21,565 nt of DNA from Proteobacteria bacterium UBA6908 (GCA_002451085.1 DKBE01000059.1:56562-78126); one strand, 5' to 3'; positions 1 through 8,222 are shown, numbered from the stretch's first letter. Numbers and translations are program-made. The notes: generated by a model not told the origin, from the sequence alone.

Positions 1-537
1 ATCAGCGGTGAGTGCTATTTCCGCGGTGTGGCCGGCGAGCGCTTCGCAGTGCGCAATTCCGGAGCTGTGGCGGTTGTAGAAGGGGTAGGTGATCATGGTT
101 GCGAGTACATGACTGGCGGCACCGTCGTGGTGCTCGGCCAGGCCGGGCGCAATTTCGCGGCCGGGATGTCCGGCGGCATCGCCTTCGTACTGGACGAGGC
201 CGGCGACTTCGCCAAGCGCTGCAACATGGCCATGGTCGAGCTCGAGGCCGTGCCGGCAGAAGATGCCCACGTGACGGCTGCCGGTGATCAGGCCGGAGAA
301 CTGGAAAGCCACGGACGCGTCGACGTCAATCATCTGGAGCAGAGTGATGTGCACATCCTGCGCACCCTGATCCAGCGCCATCAGCATTACACCGGCAGTA
401 CGCGCGCCAAGGCGATCCTCGACGCTTTCGAGGCGTATCTGCCGAAATTCGTGAAAATCATGCCAATGGAATACCGGCGCGCGCTGGCAGAAATGAATGC
501 GCATGCCAAGCACGAGAACGAACCGGAGTTTGTGTAA
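1..537 (+). CDS. gltB: Glutamate synthase large subunit, C-terminal part (5' end outside window)
   Basis: The reading frame is open from the first base and ends with TAA at 535-537, so only about the last 178 residues are present. The sequence shows the glycine-rich repeats of the GXGXG beta-helix domain that closes the large (alpha) subunit of glutamate synthase: '[11 protein letters not shown]', '[11 protein letters not shown]' and '[11 protein letters not shown]'. It ends in the usual helical tail with 'MPMEYRRAL'. The amidotransferase, FMN and iron-sulfur domains would lie upstream of the window. The enzyme makes two glutamates from glutamine and 2-oxoglutarate. The stop codon shares one base with the gltD start, so the two subunits are translationally coupled. 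Identification is firm; only the fragment can be judged. Confidence 0.96.
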   Translation: MSGECYFRGVAGERFAVRNSGAVAVVEGVGDHGCEYMTGGTVVVLGQAGRNFAAGMSGGIAFVLDEAGDFAKRCNMAMVELEAVPAEDAHVTAAGDQAGELESHGRVDVNHLEQSDVHILRTLIQRHQHYTGSTRAKAILDAFEAYLPKFVKIMPMEYRRALAEMNAHAKHENEPEFV

Positions 538-1979
538 TGGGTAAGCCAACAGGATTCATGGAAATCCGCCGCCAGGAACCGGGTGCGCTACCGGTGGCGG
601 AACGCATTCACTTCTACAAGGAATTCGAGGTGCCGCTGGCCGAGGCCGAGGTCAGCAAACAGGGCGCACGCTGCATGGACTGTGGCATTCCGTTCTGCCA
701 GAGCGGATGCCCGATCAATAACATCATCCCTGACTGGAATGACCTGGTGTACAGGGGTCGTTGGCGCGAGGCCATCGAGGTGCTGCACTCAACCAACAAT
801 TTCCCGGAAATCACCGGGCGCATCTGCCCGGCACCGTGCGAAGCGGCCTGCACGCTGAACATCAATAACGATCCGGTGACCATCAAGACTATCGAGCATG
901 CGATCATTGATCATGCCTGGGAAAACGACTGGGTCAAGCCGCAACCCGCCAAAAATAAAAGTGGCAAGAAAGTCGCGGTGGTTGGATCCGGACCTGCCGG
1001 CATGGCCTGCGCCCAGCAGCTGGCACGCGCCGGCCACACAGTAACGGTGTTCGAGAAAAACGACCGTGTCGGCGGTCTGATGCGTTATGGTATTCCCGAC
1101 TTCAAGCTGGAAAAGCGCCATATCGACAACCGTGTTGAGCAGATGAAGGCTGAAGGTGTCGAATTCAGAATCAATCAGCATGTGGGAGTCTCGGTACCGG
1201 CCCAGCAGCTGCTCAAGGAGTTTGATGCTGTGGCGCTGACCGGTGGTTCCGAGCAGCCGCGCGATCTGGCGGTACCGGGCCGCGAGCTCAAGGGCGTGTA
1301 CTTCGCCCTGGAATTCCTGCCGCAGCAAAACAAGCGCGTGGCCGGGGACAAGATCCCTGACAGTATCGCGCTCACCGCCCAAGGGAAGCATGTCGTGGTC
1401 ATCGGCGGCGGCGATACCGGTTCCGACTGTGTCGGCACCTCGATCCGTCAGGGTGCTGCCTCGGTGACGCAGTTTGAATTGATGCCGAAGCCGCCGGAAA
1501 GGGAAAACAAGCCGCTGGTATGGCCGAACTGGCCGAACAAGTTGCGCACCTCGTCGTCGCAGGAAGAAGGCTGCCAGCGTGACTGGGCGGTAGCCACCAA
1601 GAAGCTCACCGGCGAGAACGGCCGAATCACCGCGCTGCACGCAGTACGCCTCGACTGGAAACAGGACGACAAGGGCCAGTGGAAGCCGACCGAGATTCCC
1701 GGCAGTGAATTCACCATCAAGGCCGATCTGGTCCTGCTGGCCATGGGCTATCTGCATCCAGTGCACGAAGGCCTGATCAAGGAGCTGGGCGTCGGGCTCG
1801 ATGGACGTGGCAATGTCCAGGCTACGGACCTCAATTACCAGACATCCATCTCAAAGGTGTTCGCTGCCGGCGACATGCGCCGTGGCCAGTCGCTGGTGGT
1901 GTGGGCAATCCGCGAAGGCCGGCAGTGCGCGCGTGCCGTGGATGAGTTCCTGACGGGTCGCTCCGAACTCCCGCGATAA
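537..1979 (+). CDS. gltD: Glutamate synthase small (beta) subunit
   Basis: A 480-residue protein of normal length for the NADPH-dependent small subunit. The N-terminal cysteine clusters that bind iron-sulfur centres are visible (C46, C49, C54, C58 in '[14 protein letters not shown]', then C97, C101, C105). An FAD dinucleotide-binding motif '[11 protein letters not shown]' lies at about 150-160, an NADPH-binding 'GGGDTGSDC' at about 290-298, and a final FAD-contact segment '[16 protein letters not shown]' near 445-460. It takes electrons from NADPH and passes them to the large subunit. The ATG overlaps the gltB stop by one base, with GGAG just upstream inside gltB. hemE starts 17 bases after the stop, so the three genes are probably co-transcribed. 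Related proteins (dihydropyrimidine dehydrogenase, NfnB) share the fold, but the gltB partner decides the call. Confidence 0.96.
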   Translation: MGKPTGFMEIRRQEPGALPVAERIHFYKEFEVPLAEAEVSKQGARCMDCGIPFCQSGCPINNIIPDWNDLVYRGRWREAIEVLHSTNNFPEITGRICPAPCEAACTLNINNDPVTIKTIEHAIIDHAWENDWVKPQPAKNKSGKKVAVVGSGPAGMACAQQLARAGHTVTVFEKNDRVGGLMRYGIPDFKLEKRHIDNRVEQMKAEGVEFRINQHVGVSVPAQQLLKEFDAVALTGGSEQPRDLAVPGRELKGVYFALEFLPQQNKRVAGDKIPDSIALTAQGKHVVVIGGGDTGSDCVGTSIRQGAASVTQFELMPKPPERENKPLVWPNWPNKLRTSSSQEEGCQRDWAVATKKLTGENGRITALHAVRLDWKQDDKGQWKPTEIPGSEFTIKADLVLLAMGYLHPVHEGLIKELGVGLDGRGNVQATDLNYQTSISKVFAAGDMRRGQSLVVWAIREGRQCARAVDEFLTGRSELPR

Positions 1980-1996
1980 CTGGATCCCGCCGCGTC

Positions 1997-3064
1997 GTGC
2001 CCACACCACTGAAGAACGACCGCCTGCTGCGCGCGCTGTTGCGCCAGCCGGTGGATATGACCCCGGTGTGGGTCATGCGCCAGGCCGGGCGCTACTTACC
2101 CGAGTACCGCGCCACCCGCGAAAAAGCCGGGTCGTTCATGCAGCTGTGCATGAACCCGGAGCTGGCCTGTGAAGTCACGCTTCAGCCGCTGCGCCGGTTT
2201 CCACTCGACGCGGCCATCCTGTTTTCCGACATCCTGACGATTCCCGATGCCATGGGGCTGGGTCTGTATTTCGCCGAGGGCGAGGGACCGAATTTCCGCA
2301 ATCCGGTGCGCACTGCTGTCGACATCGAGAAGTTGCCGGTGCCTGATCCGGAAGACCAGTTGCGTTACGTCATGGATGCCGTGCGGGTGATCCGGCGAGA
2401 ACTCGACGGCAGCGTTCCGCTGATCGGTTTCTCTGGCAGTCCGTGGACACTGGCCACTTACATGGTGGAGGGCAGCTCCAGCAAGGAATTCGCACGCATC
2501 AAGAAGCTGATGTTTGACGAGCCAGCGCTTGCCCACCAGTTGCTGGCCAAAACTGCACGTGCGGTAACTCTGTATCTCAATGCCCAGGTCGCGGCCGGGG
2601 CCCAGGCGATCATGATATTCGACACCTGGGGCGGGGTTCTGACGGCCCGTGACTACAAGGAGTTCTCGCTGCGCTACATGCAGGAGATCGTTTCGAATCT
2701 CACACGAGAAGCCGAAGGCCGCAGAGTGCCGGTGATCCTGTTTACCAAAGGCGGCGGTCCGTGGCTCGAGACCATCGCGACCAGCGGTTGCGATGCCGTG
2801 GGACTCGACTGGACCTGTGACCTGGGCATGGCCCGTCAGCGAGTTGGCGACAAGGTCGCCTTGCAGGGCAATATGGATCCGTCTGTGCTATACGCGTCGC
2901 CGGAGCGTATCCGCGCCGAGGTCGAGAGTATCCTGGCCAGCTACGGCCAGGGCAGCGGTCACGTGTTCAATCTCGGCCACGGTATCCACACCGGTATCAA
3001 CCCCGACCATGTCGCTGTGCTGGTAGAAGCCGTGCATGCCTGCAGTCGGAGGTATCACGACTGA
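1997..3064 (+). CDS. hemE: Uroporphyrinogen decarboxylase
   Basis: A 355-residue protein of the usual HemE length, cytoplasmic, which removes four acetate carboxyl groups from uroporphyrinogen III to give coproporphyrinogen III. The signature '[16 protein letters not shown]' at about 23-38 carries the substrate-binding arginines. Other family segments are '[14 protein letters not shown]', '[16 protein letters not shown]', 'IFDTWGG' and the C-terminal '[13 protein letters not shown]'. The start is GTG; it places the protein at the expected N-terminus ('[17 protein letters not shown]'). The ribosome-binding site is weak, consistent with reading from the upstream gltBD message, whose end is only 17 bases away. 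The gltBD-hemE order is known from other gammaproteobacteria such as pseudomonads. A convergent gene follows after about 70 bases; I see no clear T-tailed terminator between them. Confidence 0.96.
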   Translation: MPTPLKNDRLLRALLRQPVDMTPVWVMRQAGRYLPEYRATREKAGSFMQLCMNPELACEVTLQPLRRFPLDAAILFSDILTIPDAMGLGLYFAEGEGPNFRNPVRTAVDIEKLPVPDPEDQLRYVMDAVRVIRRELDGSVPLIGFSGSPWTLATYMVEGSSSKEFARIKKLMFDEPALAHQLLAKTARAVTLYLNAQVAAGAQAIMIFDTWGGVLTARDYKEFSLRYMQEIVSNLTREAEGRRVPVILFTKGGGPWLETIATSGCDAVGLDWTCDLGMARQRVGDKVALQGNMDPSVLYASPERIRAEVESILASYGQGSGHVFNLGHGIHTGINPDHVAVLVEAVHACSRRYHD

Positions 3065-3133
3065 TTGGTCACCGCTGAGGTGCTTGCGGTAGCTGTTCAC
3101 CCTTTCGAAAGCTGGCGGTTTCCGTTTTCCGAA

Positions 3134-3553
3134 CTACAACACCTCACCATTCTTCAGATTGATAATCGTGATGCGACCGTCGTCGCGATGGTCAAAACTA
3201 TAGAGTGCACCCTTGAAGCGCACTAGTTGACCACGCTTCAGTTTGGCTGCCTTTTCCGTGCCTTTTACGGCGATAGTGATGTTGTAATTCTTGTACAGCT
3301 TGCGGGACTTGTCCGCCACATAGATCTTGGCGCTATTGTGTCGGCCTTCCTTGACTTCGACCACGGTACCCGACCAGGACACTTCCTGACCCTTGTATTT
3401 GTTCCAGGTTTCCTTGAGTTGCAACTTGGTGTTTTTCTGGGGGTTGAGCTGGTCCACCAGCGCGGCATATGTAGGCCCGGCAGCTTGCGCCGAAGGCAGG
3501 AAACAGATCGGCGACAGCGAGGCCAGCAACAGGAAGCGCAGGAAAAATCTCAT
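3134..3553 (-). CDS. Small exported protein with an OB-fold-like domain, function unknown
   Basis: The predicted product is 139 residues. It starts with a clear signal peptide (about 1-24, 'MRFFLRFLLLASLSP...SAQA'), so it is exported to the periplasm. The mature part reads like a small beta-barrel of the OB-fold kind: 'KGQEVSWSGTVVEV', 'SAKIYVADKS', 'LKRGQLVRFKGALYSF', 'GRITIINLKNGEVL'. It is rich in lysine and arginine. This pattern resembles the tRNA_anti-like / periplasmic OB-fold families, but I cannot name a close relative. The frame is open further upstream (to 3607), but the ATG at 3553 is chosen because AGGAG lies just before it and a good promoter sits at 3592-3620, inside the longer version. 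Binding partner unknown; nucleic acid, sugar or small ligand are all possible. Confidence 0.75.
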   Translation of the reverse strand: MRFFLRFLLLASLSPICFLPSAQAAGPTYAALVDQLNPQKNTKLQLKETWNKYKGQEVSWSGTVVEVKEGRHNSAKIYVADKSRKLYKNYNITIAVKGTEKAAKLKRGQLVRFKGALYSFDHRDDGRITIINLKNGEVL

Positions 3554-3591
3554 AGCGGTCTCCTTGTGTGGTTTTTTGAAGTGAGGGCAAG

Positions 3592-3620
3592 ATGATAGGG
3601 GAGGCACGAATCGAGGTCAA
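3592..3620 (-). promoter_or_regulatory. Sigma-70-type promoter for the small OB-fold gene
   Basis: On the minus strand TTGACC (3620-3615) is followed after exactly 17 bases by TATCAT (3597-3592). Five of six bases match the -35 consensus and five of six the -10. Transcription would begin near 3585, giving a leader of about 30 bases with AGGAG before the ATG at 3553. Seen by eye only. Confidence 0.55.
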
Positions 3621-3648
3621 AAATGCCCAAGCCGTTTCAGCCAAGTTT

Positions 3649-4551
3649 TTAGAACGGGAATTCGGTTACGAGGCGGTATCCGCGCAGACCATTACTGCCC
3701 GCAACGTAGCTAATGCCTACCCGGTCCCAGGCGCCTCCCAGGATCTTGAGGGCAGGCCGTAAACGCAGCGACAGCCCGGCCTCCAGGTCTCCGTGGATTG
3801 TGGTATAGCCAACTTCCGGAAGCCGGAACCGCAGGTCGGTCAGATAGCTGGTCCCGATAATATGCAGCCCGAGTCGGGATTCATGGTTCTCGCTCAAAGT
3901 CCACGGCAACGCGAAACTGCTCGATACGCCGAGGGATACAAGCGAAACGGGGACGCTGTCCTCGCCATTCGAGGCGTAACCCGCGTAGATGTATTTTGCG
4001 CCGATCTCAATGTCCGGATTGTGCAGGTCAGGGACCTGATAGTGGGTGGACAAACCAACCTGATAAATCGTGGCTCCGGCCTGGGTTTCAAATTCCCAGG
4101 CACGGCCAATGTTGGCAAATCCGTTTAATCGCCAGTACGGGCGCAGGGGATAAATCAGTTCAGCACCGGGCATGACGCTGAGTGCGGCGAGATGAATCTT
4201 GTCTATCTGGTTAAAATCCGGATCATACAGATTGAAGTTTCCAAACGCGGCGGTCACTGGCACGGTGAGACGCCAACCCCAATCCGTATCGGTCGGTTCC
4301 CGCACGGTGTAATGAAAGGGCAGATTCACCGCCGTTACCGTCGTATCTCCGACGCTGTATACCCCGGTGCCGAATGAAGTGGCGTAGTACCAGTTGAACA
4401 GCACCCCGACGGTCTCGGAGTACGGATCAGCTGCGGGGCACGGTGTCGGATACAGCAGTACTGCGGTGGCAGCGGCCAGGAGTAGTGAACGGCCTGTCTG
4501 CAGTGCGGTTCGGATGCCACGTTTAGCGTAGTCAGGCAGATGTGTCAGCAT
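3649..4551 (-). CDS. Predicted outer-membrane beta-barrel protein, function unknown
   Basis: A 300-residue protein with a long N-terminal leader: a charged stretch, then the hydrophobic segment 'RSLLLAAATAVLLYPTPCPAAD', likely cleaved near residue 40. The rest alternates short polar turns with amphipathic beta strands ('WGWRLTVPVTAAFG', 'YWRLNGFANIGRAWEF', 'HYQVPDLHNPDIEIGAKYIYAG', 'SRLGLHIIGTSYLTDLRF') and ends in phenylalanine ('RLVTEFPF'), the usual C-terminal signal for BAM-dependent outer-membrane insertion. I count enough strands for a barrel of roughly a dozen, but cannot fix the number. It may be a solvent- or metal-tolerance type barrel or a simple pore; no specific family is recognised. 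It is divergent from the YdiK-like gene. Confidence 0.65.
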   Translation of the reverse strand: MLTHLPDYAKRGIRTALQTGRSLLLAAATAVLLYPTPCPAADPYSETVGVLFNWYYATSFGTGVYSVGDTTVTAVNLPFHYTVREPTDTDWGWRLTVPVTAAFGNFNLYDPDFNQIDKIHLAALSVMPGAELIYPLRPYWRLNGFANIGRAWEFETQAGATIYQVGLSTHYQVPDLHNPDIEIGAKYIYAGYASNGEDSVPVSLVSLGVSSSFALPWTLSENHESRLGLHIIGTSYLTDLRFRLPEVGYTTIHGDLEAGLSLRLRPALKILGGAWDRVGISYVAGSNGLRGYRLVTEFPF

Positions 4552-4560
4552 GCTGAATCA

Positions 4561-4589
4561 ATCATACCTGTGTCGCAGCAGGTCGTCAG
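4561..4589 (-). promoter_or_regulatory. Possible promoter very close to the outer-membrane protein start
   Basis: On the minus strand CTGACG (4589-4584), a 17-base spacer and TATGAT (4566-4561) give five of six matches to each consensus box. Transcription would start only a few bases before the ATG at 4551, giving an almost leaderless message. Either the message is leaderless, the match is chance, or the true start is further downstream. Confidence 0.35.
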
Positions 4590-4737
4590 TCATCCACTGT
4601 CATGCAACGAATCTCCATGGTTGCCACGTGGATCGCTGTTTGATGGGCTGCTAGCCGGACCAGCCGTTTTGCTTTCGAGTCTCCCTCGGATAACATCACC
4701 AACAAGAACCTCGTCCCCAAAACAGGAACCGTTCGGC

Positions 4738-5847
4738 ATGCGCGACGTTCAGTACGACATTACCCGCACCGTGCTGGCGGTGCTCTTTATCAGTGGGTTC
4801 ACGGCCGCTTCCTTCTGGATACTTCGCCCGTTTCTCGGTGCACTGATTTGGGCCATCATGATCGTGGTGGCAACCTGGCCGCTGATGCTTTCCGTTCAAA
4901 AATCCTTGCGAGATCGCCGCTGGCTGGCGGTGGCTGTTATGACGCTGGTGTTGCTGCTGTTGTTGATCGCGCCGTTCTCGGCAGCAATCGGCACCATTGT
5001 GGCCAACCTCGATGATATTTCAGGCTGGATAAACGCCTTGAAGACATTCGAGTTGCCGCCTCCACCCTCCTGGCTGAACGGGGTGCCGGTGGTGGGCGAG
5101 CGTATCACGCAGCTATGGCAAGAGGTTTCAACTCAGGGGTACGATGCGCTCGTGGCCAAGGCGGCGCCCTATGCGGGCGCTTTGACCGGCTGGTTTGCCG
5201 CCGAAGTCGGAAGCTTTGGTGCCTTGTTCATTCAGCTTCTGCTCACCGTGGTTATGGCAGCGATTCTCTACGCGCATGGCGAACTTGCCGCTGCCTGGGT
5301 GCTCCGTTTTGCCGCACGCCTGGCGGGTCCACCCGGGGAAGCAGTTGCACGCCTGTCGGCACAGGCCATTCGAGGGGTAGCACTCGGCGTCGTCGTTACT
5401 GCATTGGTGCAGGCGTTGATTGGTGGTTTCGGTTTGGTGATTGCGGGTGTGCCGTTTGCCCCGCTCCTGACGGCCCTGATGTTCATGCTTGCGGTGGCAC
5501 AAATCGGTGCGGTGCCAGTACTCGCCGTGGCCGTCGCGTGGTTGTTTTGGAGTGATTCCGTCGGCTGGGGGGCGTTTCTGTTGGTAATCACTGTGCTCGT
5601 GGGTACGCTCGACAACATCCTGCGTCCGATCCTGATCCGCAAGGGGGCGAACCTGCCATTGCTGCTGATCTTCGCTGGTGTCATTGGTGGGTTGATCGCC
5701 TTTGGTCTGGTTGGCATTTTCATCGGCCCCATGGTGCTGGCCGTGACCTATACCTTGTTGAATGCATGGATCGATACCGGTCAAGCCGGCCCTGTGGTGC
5801 CGGCTGGAATCTCGGCGCGGCGCAAGGCAAAGGCGCGTCAGCGCTGA
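4738..5847 (+). CDS. ydiK: YdiK-like membrane protein of the AI-2E transporter family
   Basis: A 369-residue inner-membrane protein closely resembling E. coli YdiK as I recall it. Matching stretches include 'FLGALIWAIMIVVATWPLML', 'AQAIRGVALGVVVTALVQALIGG', 'VGTLDNILRPILIRKGANLPLLLIFAGVIGGLIAFG' (split over 285-325) and 'LFIGP'-like 'IFIGPMVLAVTY'. About seven to eight hydrophobic segments are visible, with a soluble loop at about 95-160, and the 'TLDN' signature of the AI-2E family (TC 2.A.86). Family members export signals, sodium or protons in different species; the substrate of YdiK itself is not settled. The frame is open back to 4540, but the ATG at 4738 has AGGAA upstream and matches the usual N-terminus. 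It converges with the fructosamine-kinase-family gene. Confidence 0.88.
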   Translation: MRDVQYDITRTVLAVLFISGFTAASFWILRPFLGALIWAIMIVVATWPLMLSVQKSLRDRRWLAVAVMTLVLLLLLIAPFSAAIGTIVANLDDISGWINALKTFELPPPPSWLNGVPVVGERITQLWQEVSTQGYDALVAKAAPYAGALTGWFAAEVGSFGALFIQLLLTVVMAAILYAHGELAAAWVLRFAARLAGPPGEAVARLSAQAIRGVALGVVVTALVQALIGGFGLVIAGVPFAPLLTALMFMLAVAQIGAVPVLAVAVAWLFWSDSVGWGAFLLVITVLVGTLDNILRPILIRKGANLPLLLIFAGVIGGLIAFGLVGIFIGPMVLAVTYTLLNAWIDTGQAGPVVPAGISARRKAKARQR

Positions 5848-5949
5848 TGGAAACGGAATGAACTGATTTCATACCGGAAACGGCCGCAACACTTCATGGC
5901 GTCGGCCTCTCACCGGGGAATGCGCCGGGGTTGACTGTAAAGAGTGTTC

Positions 5950-6834
5950 CTAACGAGTTTGCGCCAGCAGTGATTGAATCAAGCGCACGGCCTGGCCTGC
6001 GTAACCTCCTCCAAAGAGATTGAAGTGGTTGAGGACATGGTAAAGATTGTACAGGTCCTTGCGCACCCGATAGCCGGGATCGAGTGGCCACTCCTCACGA
6101 TAGGCCGCGTAGAATCCGGAGCCGAAACCGCCGAATAATTCTGTCATGGCCATGTCAGTTTCGCGATCCCCGAAATACACCGCCGGATCAAAGATCACCG
6201 GCGTGCCGTCGCGTAACGCGCCATGGTTGCCACCCCACAGGTCACCATGCAGTAGCGATGGAACCGGTTGGTAATCGGTGAAGAAGTCAGGCAGGGCCTC
6301 GAGGAGCGTCTCTCCACGTCGAAGCAGTTGCGGCCCGCCATTGTCCGAGGCCAGTTCCAGCTGGTAACGAAGACGATGCTCACGATAGAAACTCACCCAG
6401 TCATTTTCCCGGGTGTTGATCTGCGGGGTCGAACCGATAGTATTGTCCCGCCACCAGCCAAAGTGTTCGGCGCGAGTCCGGTGCAGGGCCGCCAGTTGTT
6501 CGCCCAGAGCGCGGTCAGTCGCCGCGCCGCCGCGCCCGCATAGATCCAGAAACTCCAGCACCAGAAAGGCTTGACCGCCTGCTTCACCGGTGCAAATCGG
6601 GGTCGGCACACGGATGGTATTGCTGGTTTCCATCTCGCGTAATCCGGCCGCCTCGGCTTCGAACATGTGTAGTTGTGCGGCACTGTTCAGTTTGACGAAG
6701 TACTGCTGGTCCTGACCAAGCAAGACCTCGGTAGTATTAATGCAACCACCACCTGCGCTGTGGCTTCGATCGACGCGAAAGGCCTGGCCGGTGGCCCGGG
6801 AGATGGCTAATGCAATGGAATCGGACAGGGCCAT
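5950..6834 (-). CDS. Fructosamine kinase family protein (YniA-like)
   Basis: With the ATG at 6834 the protein has 294 residues, close to the family length of about 285-290. It resembles E. coli YniA. Visible features are a nucleotide-contact lysine in 'QQYFVKLN' (K48), the segment 'VPTPICTGEAGGQAFLVLEF', the catalytic-loop motif 'LLHGDLWGGN' at about 194-203, and the metal-binding 'IFDPAVYFGDRE' at about 214-225. Family members phosphorylate ketosamines and so destabilise glycated proteins or low-molecular Amadori products in the cytoplasm. Frames starting at 6870 or 6903 are also open, but the extra residues have no counterpart in the family and none of the three starts has a clear ribosome-binding site. 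Substrate not determined. Confidence 0.88.
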   Translation of the reverse strand: MALSDSIALAISRATGQAFRVDRSHSAGGGCINTTEVLLGQDQQYFVKLNSAAQLHMFEAEAAGLREMETSNTIRVPTPICTGEAGGQAFLVLEFLDLCGRGGAATDRALGEQLAALHRTRAEHFGWWRDNTIGSTPQINTRENDWVSFYREHRLRYQLELASDNGGPQLLRRGETLLEALPDFFTDYQPVPSLLHGDLWGGNHGALRDGTPVIFDPAVYFGDRETDMAMTELFGGFGSGFYAAYREEWPLDPGYRVRKDLYNLYHVLNHFNLFGGGYAGQAVRLIQSLLAQTR

Positions 6835-6942
6835 GGTCAGTGAAGAGCACGGGGAACATTGATTTTCCATGATTATTGACTGAATTGGTCGATACACCCA
6901 CATCCGATCGCGTTTACAAGATTTGAGAGGGTCGTCAAGCGG

Positions 6943-6951
6943 TTATGCACA
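6943..6951 (+). promoter_or_regulatory. DnaA box (TTATGCACA)
   Basis: This site is an exact match to the TTATNCACA DnaA-box consensus, about 170 bases from the main box group and on the far side of the AT-rich stretch. A single nine-base match can occur by chance; its value comes from the nearby cluster. Confidence 0.45.
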
Positions 6952-7010
6952 GCAACCTGCATTTATTGCCGTTTTTTGTCAGCTCACGAAAATTACCCTA
7001 TTCTGGACCT

Positions 7011-7090
7011 TCAATTCATGTCTAACTCTATGTTTCATATATAGTAACTCTATCAGTTTATTTTTTAATCAATCTGTAAAAAATTGACAC
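7011..7090. other. AT-rich stretch, possible DNA unwinding element with IHF-like site
   Basis: Counting by eye, 19 of these 80 bases are G or C (about 24 percent), in a window that is otherwise clearly GC-rich. The lowest part is 7051-7080. Inside it, 7067-7079 (AATCAATCTGTAA) matches the IHF consensus WATCAANNNNTTR at all but one position. The stretch ends about 30 bases before the first clustered DnaA box. That distance and polarity suit an unwinding element, but it could also simply be promoter DNA. Confidence 0.45.
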
Positions 7091-7119
7091 AACGGCTGAA
7101 ATTAGTGAAAAACGAGAAC

Positions 7120-7154
7120 TGATGCACAGTTTTATCCACAGATTTTGTGAATAA
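7120..7154. promoter_or_regulatory. Cluster of three DnaA boxes
   Basis: Three boxes lie within 35 bases. 7120-7128 is TGATGCACA (one mismatch to TTATNCACA), 7132-7140 is TTATCCACA (the strongest form of the box), and 7146-7154 is TGTGAATAA, the reverse complement of TTATTCACA (exact consensus). The first two point the same way, 12 bases apart start to start; the third is inverted. Such density is not expected by chance in GC-rich DNA. Confidence 0.6.
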
Positions 7155-7477
7155 CCCAGTGGGGGTTAGGTGACAAGGGGTTAGCGTTAAATCTAGAGAG
7201 AATACTGAGCGTGAATCACGATGTTCCACGCCCCTTCAAGTCACCCAAAGCGTTTCGATAGCTCACAATTATCAAGTGTGCAGGTATCTGATGGGGTGGC
7301 GGATGTAAATTCCCTCGAGAAAAGTAGTTCGCCAGCACGTTGCTGTCAGGCAGCCGACACTTTGATGGCGTGCCGATTCGGCAAAACGGCAGAACCCGGC
7401 CTCCTGTCTGTACGAAGCGGGTCGGGTAAGATGCCGGGGAGCTTGGATTCGAAGCGGAAACTGGAGTCACAATCGCA

Positions 7478-8191
7478 ATGGTGGATTTGAAAGGAAAAGT
7501 TGTAATGATTACCGGAGCTGCCGGGAATCTCGGGCAGGCGGTGAATGAAGCCTTCACACAGGCGGGGGCGCGGCGGGTTCTGGTGGATCGCAGTTCCGAT
7601 CGTCTCACCCAGGTGTATCCCGACCTGAACCGGGATGAGGTGTTGCTGGCCATGGGAATTGACCTGGCTGAGCCACAGCAGGCACAGGGACTGGTTCAGC
7701 AGGCCCTGGGTCATTTCAGGCGCATTGATGTGTTGGTGAATACGGTCGGTGGCTATGCTGGTGGCAAGCGTGTTCATGAAGACGACCTTAGCAACTGGGA
7801 CGCCATGTTTCGCATCAATCTGCAGACCACGCTCAATGCCTGCCGGGCCGTCATCCCGCAGATGTTGCAGCAAGGCCATGGTCGAATCGTGAATGTCTCG
7901 GCACGCGCAGCATTGACCGGCGTGCCCACCCTGGGGGCCTATAGCGCCTCGAAAAGCGCCGTGATCCGGTTGACCGAGTCCCTGGCCGGTGAACTGAAGG
8001 ACCAGGGCATCACCGTCAATTGCATACTGCCGGGCACGATTGATACGCCACAGAATCGCAAAGACATGCCGAACGCGGATCACAGCAAGTGGGTTCCGCC
8101 GGCGGCGATCGCCGAGGCGATCCGGTTTCTGGCTTCGGATGCGGCGCGTGCCGTCACTGGCGTAGCGTTGCCGGTATACGGTCGCAGCTAG
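7478..8191 (+). CDS. Short-chain dehydrogenase/reductase resembling dihydropteridine reductase
   Basis: A 237-residue classical-length SDR. The nucleotide-binding motif 'TGAAGNLG' is at 12-19, an acidic residue after strand 2 (D37, 'LVDRS') favours NADH, and N114 and the active-site 'YSASK' (Y155, K159) are present. The position normally held by the catalytic serine, 13 residues before the tyrosine, is alanine (A142). Eukaryotic quinonoid dihydropteridine reductase shows the same feature, and further parts match it as I recall it: 'GGYAGG' near 91-96, 'ALTGVP' before the tyrosine, and 'TIDTPQNRKDMPNADHSKW' at 187-205. A pterin-like substrate is therefore possible, but not shown. GGAG lies about a dozen bases before the ATG. 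priA follows after about 30 bases and may share the transcript. Confidence 0.8.
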   Translation: MVDLKGKVVMITGAAGNLGQAVNEAFTQAGARRVLVDRSSDRLTQVYPDLNRDEVLLAMGIDLAEPQQAQGLVQQALGHFRRIDVLVNTVGGYAGGKRVHEDDLSNWDAMFRINLQTTLNACRAVIPQMLQQGHGRIVNVSARAALTGVPTLGAYSASKSAVIRLTESLAGELKDQGITVNCILPGTIDTPQNRKDMPNADHSKWVPPAAIAEAIRFLASDAARAVTGVALPVYGRS

Positions 8192-8222
8192 ACGACCAGG
8201 TTTCCAGGCTTCTTATTTGATC

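Larger units (their letters stand above)
6835..7477. other. Gene-free region resembling a replication origin (DnaA boxes plus AT-rich segment)
   Basis: No convincing coding frame fills these 643 bases. The region contains one isolated perfect DnaA box (TTATGCACA, 6943-6951), an AT-rich stretch (7011-7090), and a tight group of DnaA boxes (7120-7154), followed by short GGGGTTAG repeats and a plain remainder up to the SDR start. The flanking genes are transcribed away from it (fructosamine kinase family to the left, SDR and priA to the right). This is the arrangement of a bacterial oriC: an unwinding element beside DnaA-binding sites. dnaA, dnaN, gidA or parA/B are not in the window, so it could also be a DnaA titration site or a DnaA-regulated promoter region. 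Confidence 0.45.

Noticed and set aside
3071..3090. ACCGC/GCGGT hairpin after hemE
   Set aside because: The stem is only five pairs with a ten-base loop and no T-run follows, so it is not called a terminator.
7221..7490. 89-codon open frame in the gap before the SDR
   Set aside because: It overlaps the SDR start in another frame, has no ribosome-binding site and reads as low-information sequence, so it is not counted as a gene.
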